Source of the DNA: Parahoeflea olei
GTDB taxonomy: Bacteria > Pseudomonadota > Alphaproteobacteria > Rhizobiales > Rhizobiaceae
Reading direction: 5' to 3'
DNA: 40,697 nucleotides
Assembly (NCBI RefSeq): GCF_001703635.1
Contig: NZ_LQZT01000049.1
Location: 55,405 to 96,101 of the forward strand
Both the position numbers and the translations under genes were made by a program. The notes below the pieces were generated by a model. That model had not been told where the DNA came from. It did no database searches and was given only the letters and a program-made list of their open reading frames with translations. Below are positions 1-7,239 of the stretch, piece after piece. How positions within the stretch are numbered: the stretch's first letter is position 1; each line of letters opens with the position of its first letter.

Positions 1-43
1 CTGCCGGATTGAGAGCATGAACATTCCTGAAAGTGATGGTGAG

Positions 44-72
44 ACATCAAATAATATCTCTTTCTTTGATGT
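44..72. promoter_or_regulatory. Inverted repeat upstream of the aminotransferase operon
   Basis: Perfect 8-bp arms ACATCAAA (44-51) and TTTGATGT (65-72) are separated by 13 AT-rich bases. The arm centres are 21 bp apart, about two helical turns, as expected for a dimeric regulator binding one face of DNA. It lies 58 bp before the first gene. The binding protein is unknown; a hairpin in a leader RNA is the alternative. Confidence 0.4.
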
Positions 73-129
73 ACGTCCAGCGATAGCGTCCCGACCCGAC
101 GATCAGGTCCAGGAGGAAGGATAGCCAGA

Positions 130-1332
130 ATGACGATTGCTCTTGCAGAACGCGTAATCGCCCTCAAACCTTCGGCAAGCATTGTTGCCAGGCAGAAGGT
201 TCTCGAACTCCAGGCGGCGGGCAAGACGATCATCGATCTGACCATCGGCGAACCCGACCTCGACACGCCCGCCCACATCATCGAAGCCGCCACCGCGGCC
301 GCCAAGGGCGGCGACACCCATTACACGGTGCCGATGGGCACCCCGGCGCTGCGCAAGGCGATCGCCGCCAAGCTCAAGCGCGACAACAATCTCGACTATG
401 CGCTCAACGAAGTGATCGTCGGCGTGGGCGCCAAGCAGCTCATCTACGAAGCCTTCGCCGCGACGCTCGACAGCGGCGACGAGGTGATCGTGCCGGCTCC
501 CTACTGGGTGAGCTATCCCGACATCACCGCCATCCATGGCGGCCGGCCGGTGATCGTCGACTGCCCGGAGGCCGACGGCTTCAAGCTGACGCCGCAGTCC
601 CTTGAAAAGGCGATTACGCCCAGGACCAAGTGGCTGGTGCTCAATTCGCCCAACAATCCGTCGGGCGCCGTCTATTCGCGCGAGGAACTGGCGGCGCTCG
701 CCGACGTGCTGCGCGCGGCGCCGCATGTCCTGGTCCTGACCGATGAGATTTACGAGCATCTCACCTATGGCGACCGGGTGATGAGCCTTGGCGAAGTCGC
801 GCCGGACCTGATCGGGCGCCTGCTGATCGTCAACGGCGTCAGCAAGGCCTATGCCATGACCGGCTGGCGCATCGGCTATGCGGCCGGTCCCGCGCCGCTG
901 ATCGCCGCGATCAACAAGCTCATCGGCCAGAGCACCTCCTGCGCCAGTTCGGTCAGCCAGGCTGCGGCCGCCGCCGCGCTGTCGGGCGACCAGTCCTGCG
1001 TCCGGGACGTCACCGAGATCTTCCGCAAGCGCCGCGACCGGATGTTCGAGCTTCTGGACGGAACCCCCGGCCTGAGCCTGCGCAAGCCCGAGGGCGCGTT
1101 CTATTTCTATCCGTCGGTGGCCGGCCTGATCGGCAAGACCACCCCCGAAGGCAAGGTGCTGGCCTCCGATCTCGACGTCTCGCTCTACCTGCTCGAGGCC
1201 GCCCATGTGGCCGTCCTCGACGGTGGCGCCTACGGCATGTCGCCCTATATCCGGATGTCGTTCGGCGGGGCGATGGAGGGCATCGAAGCCGGTTGCCGGG
1301 CCATCCGCAAGGCCTGTGAAGCCCTCGTCTAG
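130..1332 (+). CDS. Pyridoxal-phosphate aminotransferase, class I fold (aspartate aminotransferase family)
   Basis: A 400-residue cytoplasmic aminotransferase of the AspC/AatA-like class I/II family. Visible hallmarks are the NSPNNPSG motif (N175), cofactor-binding D205 and Y208 in TDEIY, the Schiff-base lysine K239 in NGVSKAYAMTGWR, R247, and the carboxylate-binding R375 in YIRMSFGG. Full family length. The start follows a strong AGGAGGAAGGA ribosome site. It heads a same-strand set with an RraA-like lyase gene (40 bp downstream) and an amino-acid ABC transporter, so it probably transaminates the imported amino acid. Exact substrate is not readable; acidic amino acids such as aspartate, glutamate or 4-substituted glutamates are the natural candidates. 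Confidence 0.93.
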   Translation: MTIALAERVIALKPSASIVARQKVLELQAAGKTIIDLTIGEPDLDTPAHIIEAATAAAKGGDTHYTVPMGTPALRKAIAAKLKRDNNLDYALNEVIVGVGAKQLIYEAFAATLDSGDEVIVPAPYWVSYPDITAIHGGRPVIVDCPEADGFKLTPQSLEKAITPRTKWLVLNSPNNPSGAVYSREELAALADVLRAAPHVLVLTDEIYEHLTYGDRVMSLGEVAPDLIGRLLIVNGVSKAYAMTGWRIGYAAGPAPLIAAINKLIGQSTSCASSVSQAAAAAALSGDQSCVRDVTEIFRKRRDRMFELLDGTPGLSLRKPEGAFYFYPSVAGLIGKTTPEGKVLASDLDVSLYLLEAAHVAVLDGGAYGMSPYIRMSFGGAMEGIEAGCRAIRKACEALV

Positions 1333-1372
1333 CACCAAGACGCGGGCCAAGGATCCAATCAAGAGGAAGACA

Positions 1373-2026
1373 ATGCCAACAGCCGCAGCCCAGACCAACG
1401 CCCCCGACGCGCTGCTTTCCGAATTCTGCACCGCCGCCACCGCTGTGATCAGCGACAATCTCGAGCGCCTGCCGGGCGCGGTCGGGCTGCGTCCGTTCCA
1501 CGCCGTCGCCGGCACGATGGTCGGCCGCGCCTTCACGGTGAAGGTGGCCGCGGGCGACAACCTGTTCATCCACAAGGCGCTGGACCTGGCCAAGCCGGGC
1601 GACGTGATCGTCGTCGATGGCGGCGGCGAGACCTCCCGCGCGCTGATCGGCGAAATCATGGTGGCGATCGCCAAGAGCCGCAAGCTGGCCGGCTTCGTGA
1701 TCGACGGTGCGATCCGTGACAGCGGCGCCATCGGCGCTGACGAGTTTCCGGTGTTCGCGCGCGCCGCCATTCACCGCGGTCCCTACAAGCATGGCCCCGG
1801 CGCCATCGGCGGCGCGGTCTGCGTCGGCGGCATGGTGGTCAATCCGGGCGACATCGTCGTGGGCGACGCCGACGGCGTGGTCGCGTTCCCCGTCGCGGGC
1901 GCGGCTGAGCTGCTCAAGGCGGTTCGCGCCCATGAGCGCAAGGAAGAAGAAATGCTTCGGCAAATTGCCGAAGGAACCTATGTCGGGGCCTATTCAAAGC
2001 CTGACAGCACCGGGCTTTCGGCCTAA
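1373..2026 (+). CDS. RraA-family protein (4-hydroxy-4-methyl-2-oxoglutarate aldolase / oxaloacetate decarboxylase-like)
   Basis: A 217-residue member of the RraA / HMG-CHA aldolase fold. The middle carries the family core: GDVIVVDGGGE, then ALIGEIM and the GAIRDSGAI segment, whose Arg-Asp pair binds substrate and metal in the aldolases. Known members cleave 4-hydroxy-4-methyl-2-oxoglutarate or 4-carboxy-4-hydroxy-2-oxoadipate to pyruvate, and many also decarboxylate oxaloacetate; E. coli RraA instead inhibits RNase E. Placement between an aminotransferase gene and a transporter favours the enzymatic role, acting on the 2-oxo acid made by transamination. The ATG at 1373 follows AAGAGGAAGA and was preferred to an earlier in-frame start inside the previous gene. 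Confidence 0.85.
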   Translation: MPTAAAQTNAPDALLSEFCTAATAVISDNLERLPGAVGLRPFHAVAGTMVGRAFTVKVAAGDNLFIHKALDLAKPGDVIVVDGGGETSRALIGEIMVAIAKSRKLAGFVIDGAIRDSGAIGADEFPVFARAAIHRGPYKHGPGAIGGAVCVGGMVVNPGDIVVGDADGVVAFPVAGAAELLKAVRAHERKEEEMLRQIAEGTYVGAYSKPDSTGLSA

Positions 2027-2060
2027 AGACGATCAACCAAGAATACGAAGAGGTGGAAAT

Positions 2061-2894
2061 ATGAAATTCAAGCTTTCAGTCCTGGCGCTCGTCGCCACGG
2101 CGCTGACCGTCGGCACTGCCGCCGCCGACCAGCTGGCCGACATCAAGTCCAACGGCACGCTGACCTGCGGCACCCTCGGCACCGCCGAGCCGTTCAGCTT
2201 CGCCGATCCGAACACCCGCGAGATCGTCGGCTATGACGTCGATCTGTGCCAGGCCATCGCCGACGACATGGGCGTCAAGCTCGTCATGAAGCCGATGTCG
2301 GTGGAAGCCCGCATTCCGGAACTCGTGCAGGGCCGCGTCGACGTGCTCGCCGGCAATCTCGGCTACACGCCGGAACGCGCCGAGCAGATCGACTACACCA
2401 CCGCCTATTTCGTGAGCCTGCAGAAGCTGCTCGTCAAGGCCAGCTCCGAGTTCGCCGCCATTGACGATCTCGCCGAGAGCCGCATCAGCGCGCCCAAGGG
2501 CTCGAGCTCCGAGCGCTACGTGCGCGATGCCCTGCCGCAGGCCTCGCTGCTGACCTTCCAGGATCCGCCGTCGGCCTTCCTCGCGCTCGCCCAGTCCAAG
2601 GTCGACGCGATGATCCTGTCCGAAATCAACGCCGAGAAGTTCGTCGCCCAGACCGGCGAGAAGTTCAAGTTCGTTGACCAGGCCGTGGCAAAGGAATTCT
2701 GGGGCCTCGGCATCCGCAAGGGCGAGACCGCCCTGCTCGAGCAGGTCAACGCCACGCTCAAGCGCCTCGAAGAAAGCGGCGAAGGCCAGAAGATCTTCGA
2801 CAAGTGGCTCGGCGAAGAGACCACCTACAAGCTCAAGAAGCCGTTCAAGTTCGACGAGCCCGTCAGCGATCCGGTGCTGCGTCCGGCTCAGTGA
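2061..2894 (+). CDS. Amino-acid ABC transporter, periplasmic substrate-binding protein
   Basis: A 277-residue family 3 solute-binding protein. The first about 21 residues form a Sec signal peptide (MKFK, hydrophobic core, then TAAADQ). The rest shows the typical LTCGT...PFSF...GYDVDLCQAIA pattern and an ARIPELVQGRVDV segment, whose Arg usually clamps the ligand carboxylate. The second-lobe ligand segment reads VDAMILSE, with Glu where Asp is more usual, perhaps reflecting ligand choice. The ATG at 2061 follows AAGAGGTGGAA. It is followed by a perfect hairpin and then the two permeases and ATPase, so it is the binding component of this importer. Confidence 0.92.
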   Translation: MKFKLSVLALVATALTVGTAAADQLADIKSNGTLTCGTLGTAEPFSFADPNTREIVGYDVDLCQAIADDMGVKLVMKPMSVEARIPELVQGRVDVLAGNLGYTPERAEQIDYTTAYFVSLQKLLVKASSEFAAIDDLAESRISAPKGSSSERYVRDALPQASLLTFQDPPSAFLALAQSKVDAMILSEINAEKFVAQTGEKFKFVDQAVAKEFWGLGIRKGETALLEQVNATLKRLEESGEGQKIFDKWLGEETTYKLKKPFKFDEPVSDPVLRPAQ

Positions 2895-2916
2895 TGGCGC
2901 GTATCGCACATCAGAT

Positions 2917-2941
2917 GTCCCCGGCGCACAGCGCCGGGGAC
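2917..2941 (+). terminator. Intercistronic hairpin after the binding-protein gene
   Basis: Perfect 11-bp stem GTCCCCGGCGC / GCGCCGGGGAC with a 3-nt ACA loop, followed by a weak pyrimidine tract CACTCTCTTT. It lies in the 69-bp gap before the first permease. Such hairpins commonly stabilise the binding-protein mRNA or partly terminate, giving more binding protein than membrane parts. The absence of a true T run argues for attenuation or 3'-end protection, not full termination. Confidence 0.65.
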
Positions 2942-2963
2942 ACTCTCTTTCCGGGGAACCGCC

Positions 2964-3662
2964 ATGGGCTATGAGTTTGATTTCTCTGCTGTCCTGACGG
3001 ACCAGTATATCGGCTGGCTGCTGTCGGGCATTCGCATCACGCTGATGCTGTCGGCCGGCGCGTGGCTGCTCTCCTTCGCCGTCGGGACCGCGCTTGCCGT
3101 CCTGCGCGCGACGAATTTCAAGCCGGCCGTCTGGCTCGTCGCCACCTTCGTCGAGATCCACCAGAATATTCCGCTGCTGGTGCAGGTCCTGTTCTGGTAT
3201 TTCGCGATGCCGGAGATCCTGCCGGAAGCCTGGCGCGACTGGCTCAACCAGAACAACAGCGAGTTCATCCTGGCGATGATCGCGATCGCCATGTGCCACG
3301 CCGCCTATATTTCCGAGGCGCTCAGGAGCGGATTGCGCGCGGTGCCCGTCACCCAGTACGAGGCCGGACGGTCCTTCGGCTTCAGCTACCTGCAGACGAT
3401 GTCCTATATCGTCGTGCCGCAGGCGCTGCGGCTGTCGATCCCGCCGCTGGTCAATCACTCGCTGCTGCTGTTCAAGAACACCTCGATCGCCATGGCAATC
3501 GGTGTGCATGAACTGACCTACCAGACGCGCCAGATCGACAGCGACACGTTCCGCACCTTCGAGATCTTCCTGGTCGCGACCATTCTCTACATCTTGATGT
3601 CCTTCGTCATCATGGCCGCGGGCAATCTTGCCGAGCGCCGCTTCGGAATGGGGGCCAGATAG
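2964..3662 (+). CDS. Amino-acid ABC transporter permease 1
   Basis: A 232-residue inner-membrane permease of the HisM/GlnP family with about five hydrophobic segments. The cytoplasmic EAA loop that docks on the ATPase is visible near residues 119-150 (ISEALRSGLRAVPVTQYEAGRSFG). The NIPLLVQVLFWYFAMPE stretch is typical of polar amino-acid permeases. The ATG lies nine bases after GGGGAA. It is two bases from the next permease gene, so both are translated together and form a heterodimeric channel. Confidence 0.92.
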   Translation: MGYEFDFSAVLTDQYIGWLLSGIRITLMLSAGAWLLSFAVGTALAVLRATNFKPAVWLVATFVEIHQNIPLLVQVLFWYFAMPEILPEAWRDWLNQNNSEFILAMIAIAMCHAAYISEALRSGLRAVPVTQYEAGRSFGFSYLQTMSYIVVPQALRLSIPPLVNHSLLLFKNTSIAMAIGVHELTYQTRQIDSDTFRTFEIFLVATILYILMSFVIMAAGNLAERRFGMGAR

Positions 3663-3664
3663 CC

Positions 3665-4411
3665 ATGTGGGAGATCATTCAGAACAACTGGACGCTGCTG
3701 CTCGTCGGCCAGTATCCCAACGGTCCGCTCGGCGGGCTCGTCGCAACCCTGCTTCTGGCCATGGCCGGGCTGGCGCTCGCGTTTCCGGTCGCCATCACGA
3801 TCGCCGTGGCGCGGATCAGCCCGTATCGGCCCATCCGCCTCGTCGCCGCCGGCATCGTCCATGTCGTCCGCGGCATGCCCTTCCTGATGGTGCTGTTCTG
3901 GAGTTATTTTGCGCTTCCGGTGCTCATCGGCCGGCCGCTCAGCGGCTTCTGGACCCTGGTCGGCGCGCTGGTGCTCTATGAGAGCGCCTATCTCGCCGAA
4001 GTGATCCGCGCCGGCATCCAGGCCCTGCCGAAAGGGCAGGAGGAGGCGGCACGGTCGCTCGGCTTCGGCTATTTCCGGACCCTGTTCCTGGTGATCCTGC
4101 CGCAGGCGCTCTACAATTCGCTGCCGGCACTGATCGGACAGTTCGTCTCGCTCATCAAGGAAACCTCGCTCGGCTACGTGATCTCGGTCAACGAGTTCAC
4201 CTATGCGGCCGGCCAGCTCAACAGCCAGTTGCTGGTGCAGCCGGTGGAAGTCTTCTCCATCCTTGCCATCACTTACTTCATCGTCTGCTTCACGCTGACG
4301 CAATCGGCACGCTGGCTCGAACAGCGGATCGCGCGCAGCCGCCAAGGCGGACCCGGGGGACGCGCTGCGCAGACCCTTCCAAATCCTCTGGCCACGGAAC
4401 CGATGCCATGA
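3665..4411 (+). CDS. Amino-acid ABC transporter permease 2
   Basis: A 248-residue polar amino-acid permease with about five membrane segments. The RGMPFLMVLFWSYFALP region parallels the first permease, and the EAA loop reads YLAEVIRAGIQALPKGQEEAARSLG (about residues 109-133). The C-terminal tail is rich in Arg, Gly and Pro and probably cytoplasmic. Its stop overlaps the start of the ATPase gene (ATGA, 4408-4411), implying translational coupling. Confidence 0.92.
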   Translation: MWEIIQNNWTLLLVGQYPNGPLGGLVATLLLAMAGLALAFPVAITIAVARISPYRPIRLVAAGIVHVVRGMPFLMVLFWSYFALPVLIGRPLSGFWTLVGALVLYESAYLAEVIRAGIQALPKGQEEAARSLGFGYFRTLFLVILPQALYNSLPALIGQFVSLIKETSLGYVISVNEFTYAAGQLNSQLLVQPVEVFSILAITYFIVCFTLTQSARWLEQRIARSRQGGPGGRAAQTLPNPLATEPMP

Positions 4412-5136
4412 TCAGCTTCGAGAACGTCAACAAGTGGTACGGACCTGAACTGCAGGTCCTCAACGATGTCACCGCCGAGGTGAACAAGGGCGAAGTGGTC
4501 GTCCTGTGCGGGCCGTCGGGCTCGGGCAAGACCACCCTGATCCGCACCATCAACCGGCTCGAGCCGATCAACAGCGGCAAGATCACGGTGAACGGGCAGG
4601 AGACGCATGCCAAATCGGCCAATGTCAACCGCCTGCGCCGGGAGATCGGCTTCGTCTTCCAGCAATTCAACCTGTTCCCGCACATGAGCGTGATGGACAA
4701 CATCACGCTGGCGCCGCGCAAGCTCAAGGGCATGAGCCGCCCGGAGGCCGAGGAAAAGGCGCTCAAGCTGCTCGCCCGTGTCGGGCTTGAGGAAAAGGCC
4801 GGGGCCTATCCGAGCCAGCTGTCCGGCGGCCAGAGCCAGCGCGTGGCGATCGCCCGGTCGCTGGCGATGGATCCGCCGATCATCCTGTTTGACGAGCCGA
4901 CTTCGGCGCTCGACCCGGAAATGGTGGGCGAGGTGCTGGCGGTCATCAAGGGGCTCGCCCATACCGGCATCACCATGATGTGCGTGACCCACGAAATGGG
5001 CTTCGCCCGCGACGTCGCGGACCGGGTCTGGTTCCTCGACAAGGGCGTCCTTCTCGAAGACGCCAAGCCCGGCGAGTTCTTCTCGAACCCGAAGCACCCA
5101 CGCGCCCAACGCTTCCTCGCCGATCTCCGGCACTGA
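4408..5136 (+). CDS. Amino-acid ABC transporter ATP-binding protein (GlnQ/HisP type)
   Basis: A 242-residue ABC ATPase with every functional motif: Walker A GPSGSGKTT (about residues 33-41), Q-loop in FVFQQFNLF, signature LSGGQSQRVAIARSLA, Walker B IILFDEPTSALD, and switch histidine in VTHEMGFA. It energises the two-permease importer from the cytoplasmic face. The start overlaps the previous stop by four bases. Its last codons lie inside the first copy of a 17-bp tandem repeat. Confidence 0.95.
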   Translation: MISFENVNKWYGPELQVLNDVTAEVNKGEVVVLCGPSGSGKTTLIRTINRLEPINSGKITVNGQETHAKSANVNRLRREIGFVFQQFNLFPHMSVMDNITLAPRKLKGMSRPEAEEKALKLLARVGLEEKAGAYPSQLSGGQSQRVAIARSLAMDPPIILFDEPTSALDPEMVGEVLAVIKGLAHTGITMMCVTHEMGFARDVADRVWFLDKGVLLEDAKPGEFFSNPKHPRAQRFLADLRH

Positions 5137-5175
5137 CCGGACTCCGGCACTGACCGGACTCCGGCCCTGAACCGA
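5125..5175. repeat. Three tandem 17-bp repeats across the ATPase stop codon
   Basis: Unit CTCCGGCACTGACCGGA occurs at 5125-5141 and 5142-5158, then a diverged copy at 5159-5175. The TGA stop of the ATPase gene is inside the first copy, so the others look like slippage duplications of the gene end. No function is evident. Confidence 0.8.
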
Positions 5176-5177
5176 CG

Positions 5178-5214
5178 CGCCGGCCGTGCGCCCCAAAAGG
5201 GGCCGCGGCCGGCG
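5178..5214 (+). terminator. Likely terminator hairpin of the ABC operon
   Basis: A long GC stem: outer arms CGCCGGCCG / CGGCCGGCG, a small internal bulge, inner arms GCCCC / GGGGC, loop AAAA. No T run follows, so termination may be Rho-assisted or the hairpin may only protect the 3' end. Bases 5215-5474 hold no convincing gene or signal. Confidence 0.55.
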
Positions 5215-5474
5215 TGAGCCGTTCCGGCGCCTGCGAGATCGGGCTGCCTGATCGGGGCTCTGCCTCTTGCCGCACGCGCGCCATCCGTGCGGCGGCGCCC
5301 GTGGGCGTTGGCCGGGTTGCCGTGCAGGTGCCGCGGAGCGCACCGCGGTGCCGCATGCCTTGCGCAGGCGGCAGATCGGGATTTCAGAGTAAGAGGGGCG
5401 GGCACTGAAGGGGGCCGGCCGTCGCGGGACTTCGCGAGGGCGCGGGCGCCGGCTAAGTCACCGCTGCCCGGAAA

Positions 5475-5497
5475 GCCCGGCGGCGCTGGCGCCGGGC
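5475..5497 (-). terminator. Hairpin after the second aminotransferase gene
   Basis: Perfect 8-bp stem GCCCGGCG / CGCCGGGC with a 7-nt loop. Read on the minus strand it follows the aminotransferase stop (5548) and is followed by only three Ts, so it is a weak intrinsic terminator at best. Confidence 0.45.
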
Positions 5498-5547
5498 CCG
5501 TGAATTGGCTCATCCCGAAGCATGAGCGTCCGAAAGATCAGGCCCGC

Positions 5548-6813
5548 CTAGGCCTGCACCGCGCGCGCGAGGCGCTTGATGCCCTCGTCGATCATGGCCT
5601 CGTTGGCGCAGGAGAACGACAGCCGGATGGTGTTGGCGCCCGAGCCGTCGGCGAAGAAGGCGCGACCGGGCACGAAGGCGACCCGTTCGGTCTTCAGGCT
5701 TTCGGCGAGCAGCGCCGCGCCGTCGAAGCGCTGCGGCAGCGTCACCCACACGAACATGCCGCCGTCGGGTCGGGTCCAGCTCACGCCTTCGGGCATGTGC
5801 TTGGCAAGGGCCGCGAGCATGGCGTCGCGGCGGGTGCGGTAGACGTCGCGGATGGTGTCGACCTGGGCCTCGAAGCCCTCGGAGGCGACGGTGTGAATCG
5901 CCATCTGGTTGAGCGTCGCCGAGTGCAGGTCCGCGGCCTGCTTGATCAGCACCAGCTTGGAGATCACCGGTTTCGCGGCGCAGACCCAGCCGACCCTGAG
6001 GCCCGGCGCCAAGGTCTTGGAGAAGCTGCCGCAATAGATCGTGCGGGTTGAGTCGATATGGCCCGAGCGGGCGATGTCGAGCGCGAGCAGGGGAGGGACC
6101 TCCTCGCCGTCATAGCGCAGCGACTGGTAGGCCGCGTCCTCGATCACCGCGATGTCGAGCTCGGCGGCCAGGTCGAGGATCGACTGGCGTGCGCTCTCGC
6201 CCAGCGTCTCGCCGGTGGGGTTGGCGAAATCAGCCGAGGCATAGGCGAACTTGACCTCTCCGCCCTTGGCGCGGGCGGTCTCGCGATAATCGGCGGCGGT
6301 GCGGTTGGCGAGCGGGGTCAGCCGGTCGTAATTGGGCTCATAGGCGCTGAAGGCCTGCAGCGCGCCGAGATAGGTGGGCCAGCCGACCAGCGCCGTGTCG
6401 CCCTTGGACAGGAACAGCTTGCCCAGATAGTCGAGGCCCTGCTGCGATCCCGAGGTGATGACGATGTTGTCGGCGGTGCAGGCGACGCCGAGCGAGGCCA
6501 TGCGGCTCACCAGCCAGTCGCGCAGCGGACGGTAGCCCTCGCTCACCGAATACTGCAACGCCGCGCCGCGATTCGCCCCCGTCAGCGCCGCGCCGAGCGC
6601 CTTGCTGAAGGCATCGGCCGGAAACAGCGCGGGATCGGGAATGCCGCCGGCGAAGGAGATCACGTCGGGCTGGTCGAGCAGCTTCAGCAGCTCGCGGATC
6701 TCGGACGCCTTCATGCGCTCGGCGCGGGTGGCGAACAAGGCCGGCCAGTCGAGGCCATGGCCCTGGGTCATCGCTGCGGGCCTCGACCCATCCTGTTGCA
6801 TTTGCGTGGACAT
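5548..6813 (-). CDS. PLP-dependent aminotransferase (2-aminoadipate / LysN-like subgroup)
   Basis: A 421-residue class I aminotransferase of the group related to 2-aminoadipate transaminases and MocR C-terminal domains. Signatures are the early FAGGIPDPALFP motif, N198 in ADFANPTGET, D226 in IEDAAYQ, Schiff-base lysine K266 in GSFSKTLAPGLRVGW, and R273. No N-terminal DNA-binding domain is present, so it is an enzyme, not a MocR regulator. The ATG at 6813 follows GGGAGAA. It converges on the amino-acid transporter operon, which may link the two, but substrate cannot be read. It may act on 2-aminoadipate, branched-chain or aromatic amino acids. Confidence 0.9.
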   Translation of the reverse strand: MSTQMQQDGSRPAAMTQGHGLDWPALFATRAERMKASEIRELLKLLDQPDVISFAGGIPDPALFPADAFSKALGAALTGANRGAALQYSVSEGYRPLRDWLVSRMASLGVACTADNIVITSGSQQGLDYLGKLFLSKGDTALVGWPTYLGALQAFSAYEPNYDRLTPLANRTAADYRETARAKGGEVKFAYASADFANPTGETLGESARQSILDLAAELDIAVIEDAAYQSLRYDGEEVPPLLALDIARSGHIDSTRTIYCGSFSKTLAPGLRVGWVCAAKPVISKLVLIKQAADLHSATLNQMAIHTVASEGFEAQVDTIRDVYRTRRDAMLAALAKHMPEGVSWTRPDGGMFVWVTLPQRFDGAALLAESLKTERVAFVPGRAFFADGSGANTIRLSFSCANEAMIDEGIKRLARAVQA

Positions 6814-6952
6814 GATATTCTCCCGTGGACGCCGCGACGCCCAAATAAACGCGGTGGTGGCGACCAACGCGGGGCGCGGGTGGCGAGCCAGTTTGTGTGG
6901 CTATTTCCCGACCCGGCGCAACAAAGCTGCGTCTGCGGTGGTTTCGAAGCAA

Positions 6953-6991
6953 GATTGAACACGAACGCGAATTTATGTCAACAATGCTGAC
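6953..6991 (-). promoter_or_regulatory. Candidate promoter and operator of the second aminotransferase gene
   Basis: On the minus strand TTGACA (6981-6976) is followed 16 bases later by TTCAAT, a weak -10. The -35 overlaps an imperfect 15-bp palindrome, GTCAACAATGCTGAC (6977-6991), a possible repressor or Lrp/GntR-type site. The rest of the 426-bp divergent gap (6814-7239) shows no gene. Confidence 0.35.
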
Positions 6992-7239
6992 CTAAATTTT
7001 CCGTGATTGCGGCAGCCCCCTGCGCAGCCCCCTGCAAGGCCGCGCGAAGCCGGGGGTGCGACGCTTTGTCCCGCCGTGGCGGCGCGGGCCAGCGGTTGCG
7101 GGAGAAAAGGCGCCCTGAAGACGGTATTTTCCACCAAATATGCGTGGTTTTGCCTTGTCCTCGACGATATCGATGACTAAGTGACGGGAACATAACGCGT
7201 GTTAAGCGATAATCCGAATTCCGTCCCCGGGGAACCTTG

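Noticed and set aside
103..1770. 555-codon minus-strand frame over the first aminotransferase gene
   Set aside because: Antisense to two clear enzyme genes; the sequence is His/Arg/Gly-rich with no domain, a typical shadow in GC-rich DNA.
5287..6051. 254-codon plus-strand frame running into the second aminotransferase gene
   Set aside because: Mostly antisense to the aminotransferase and to its terminator hairpin; no start signal.
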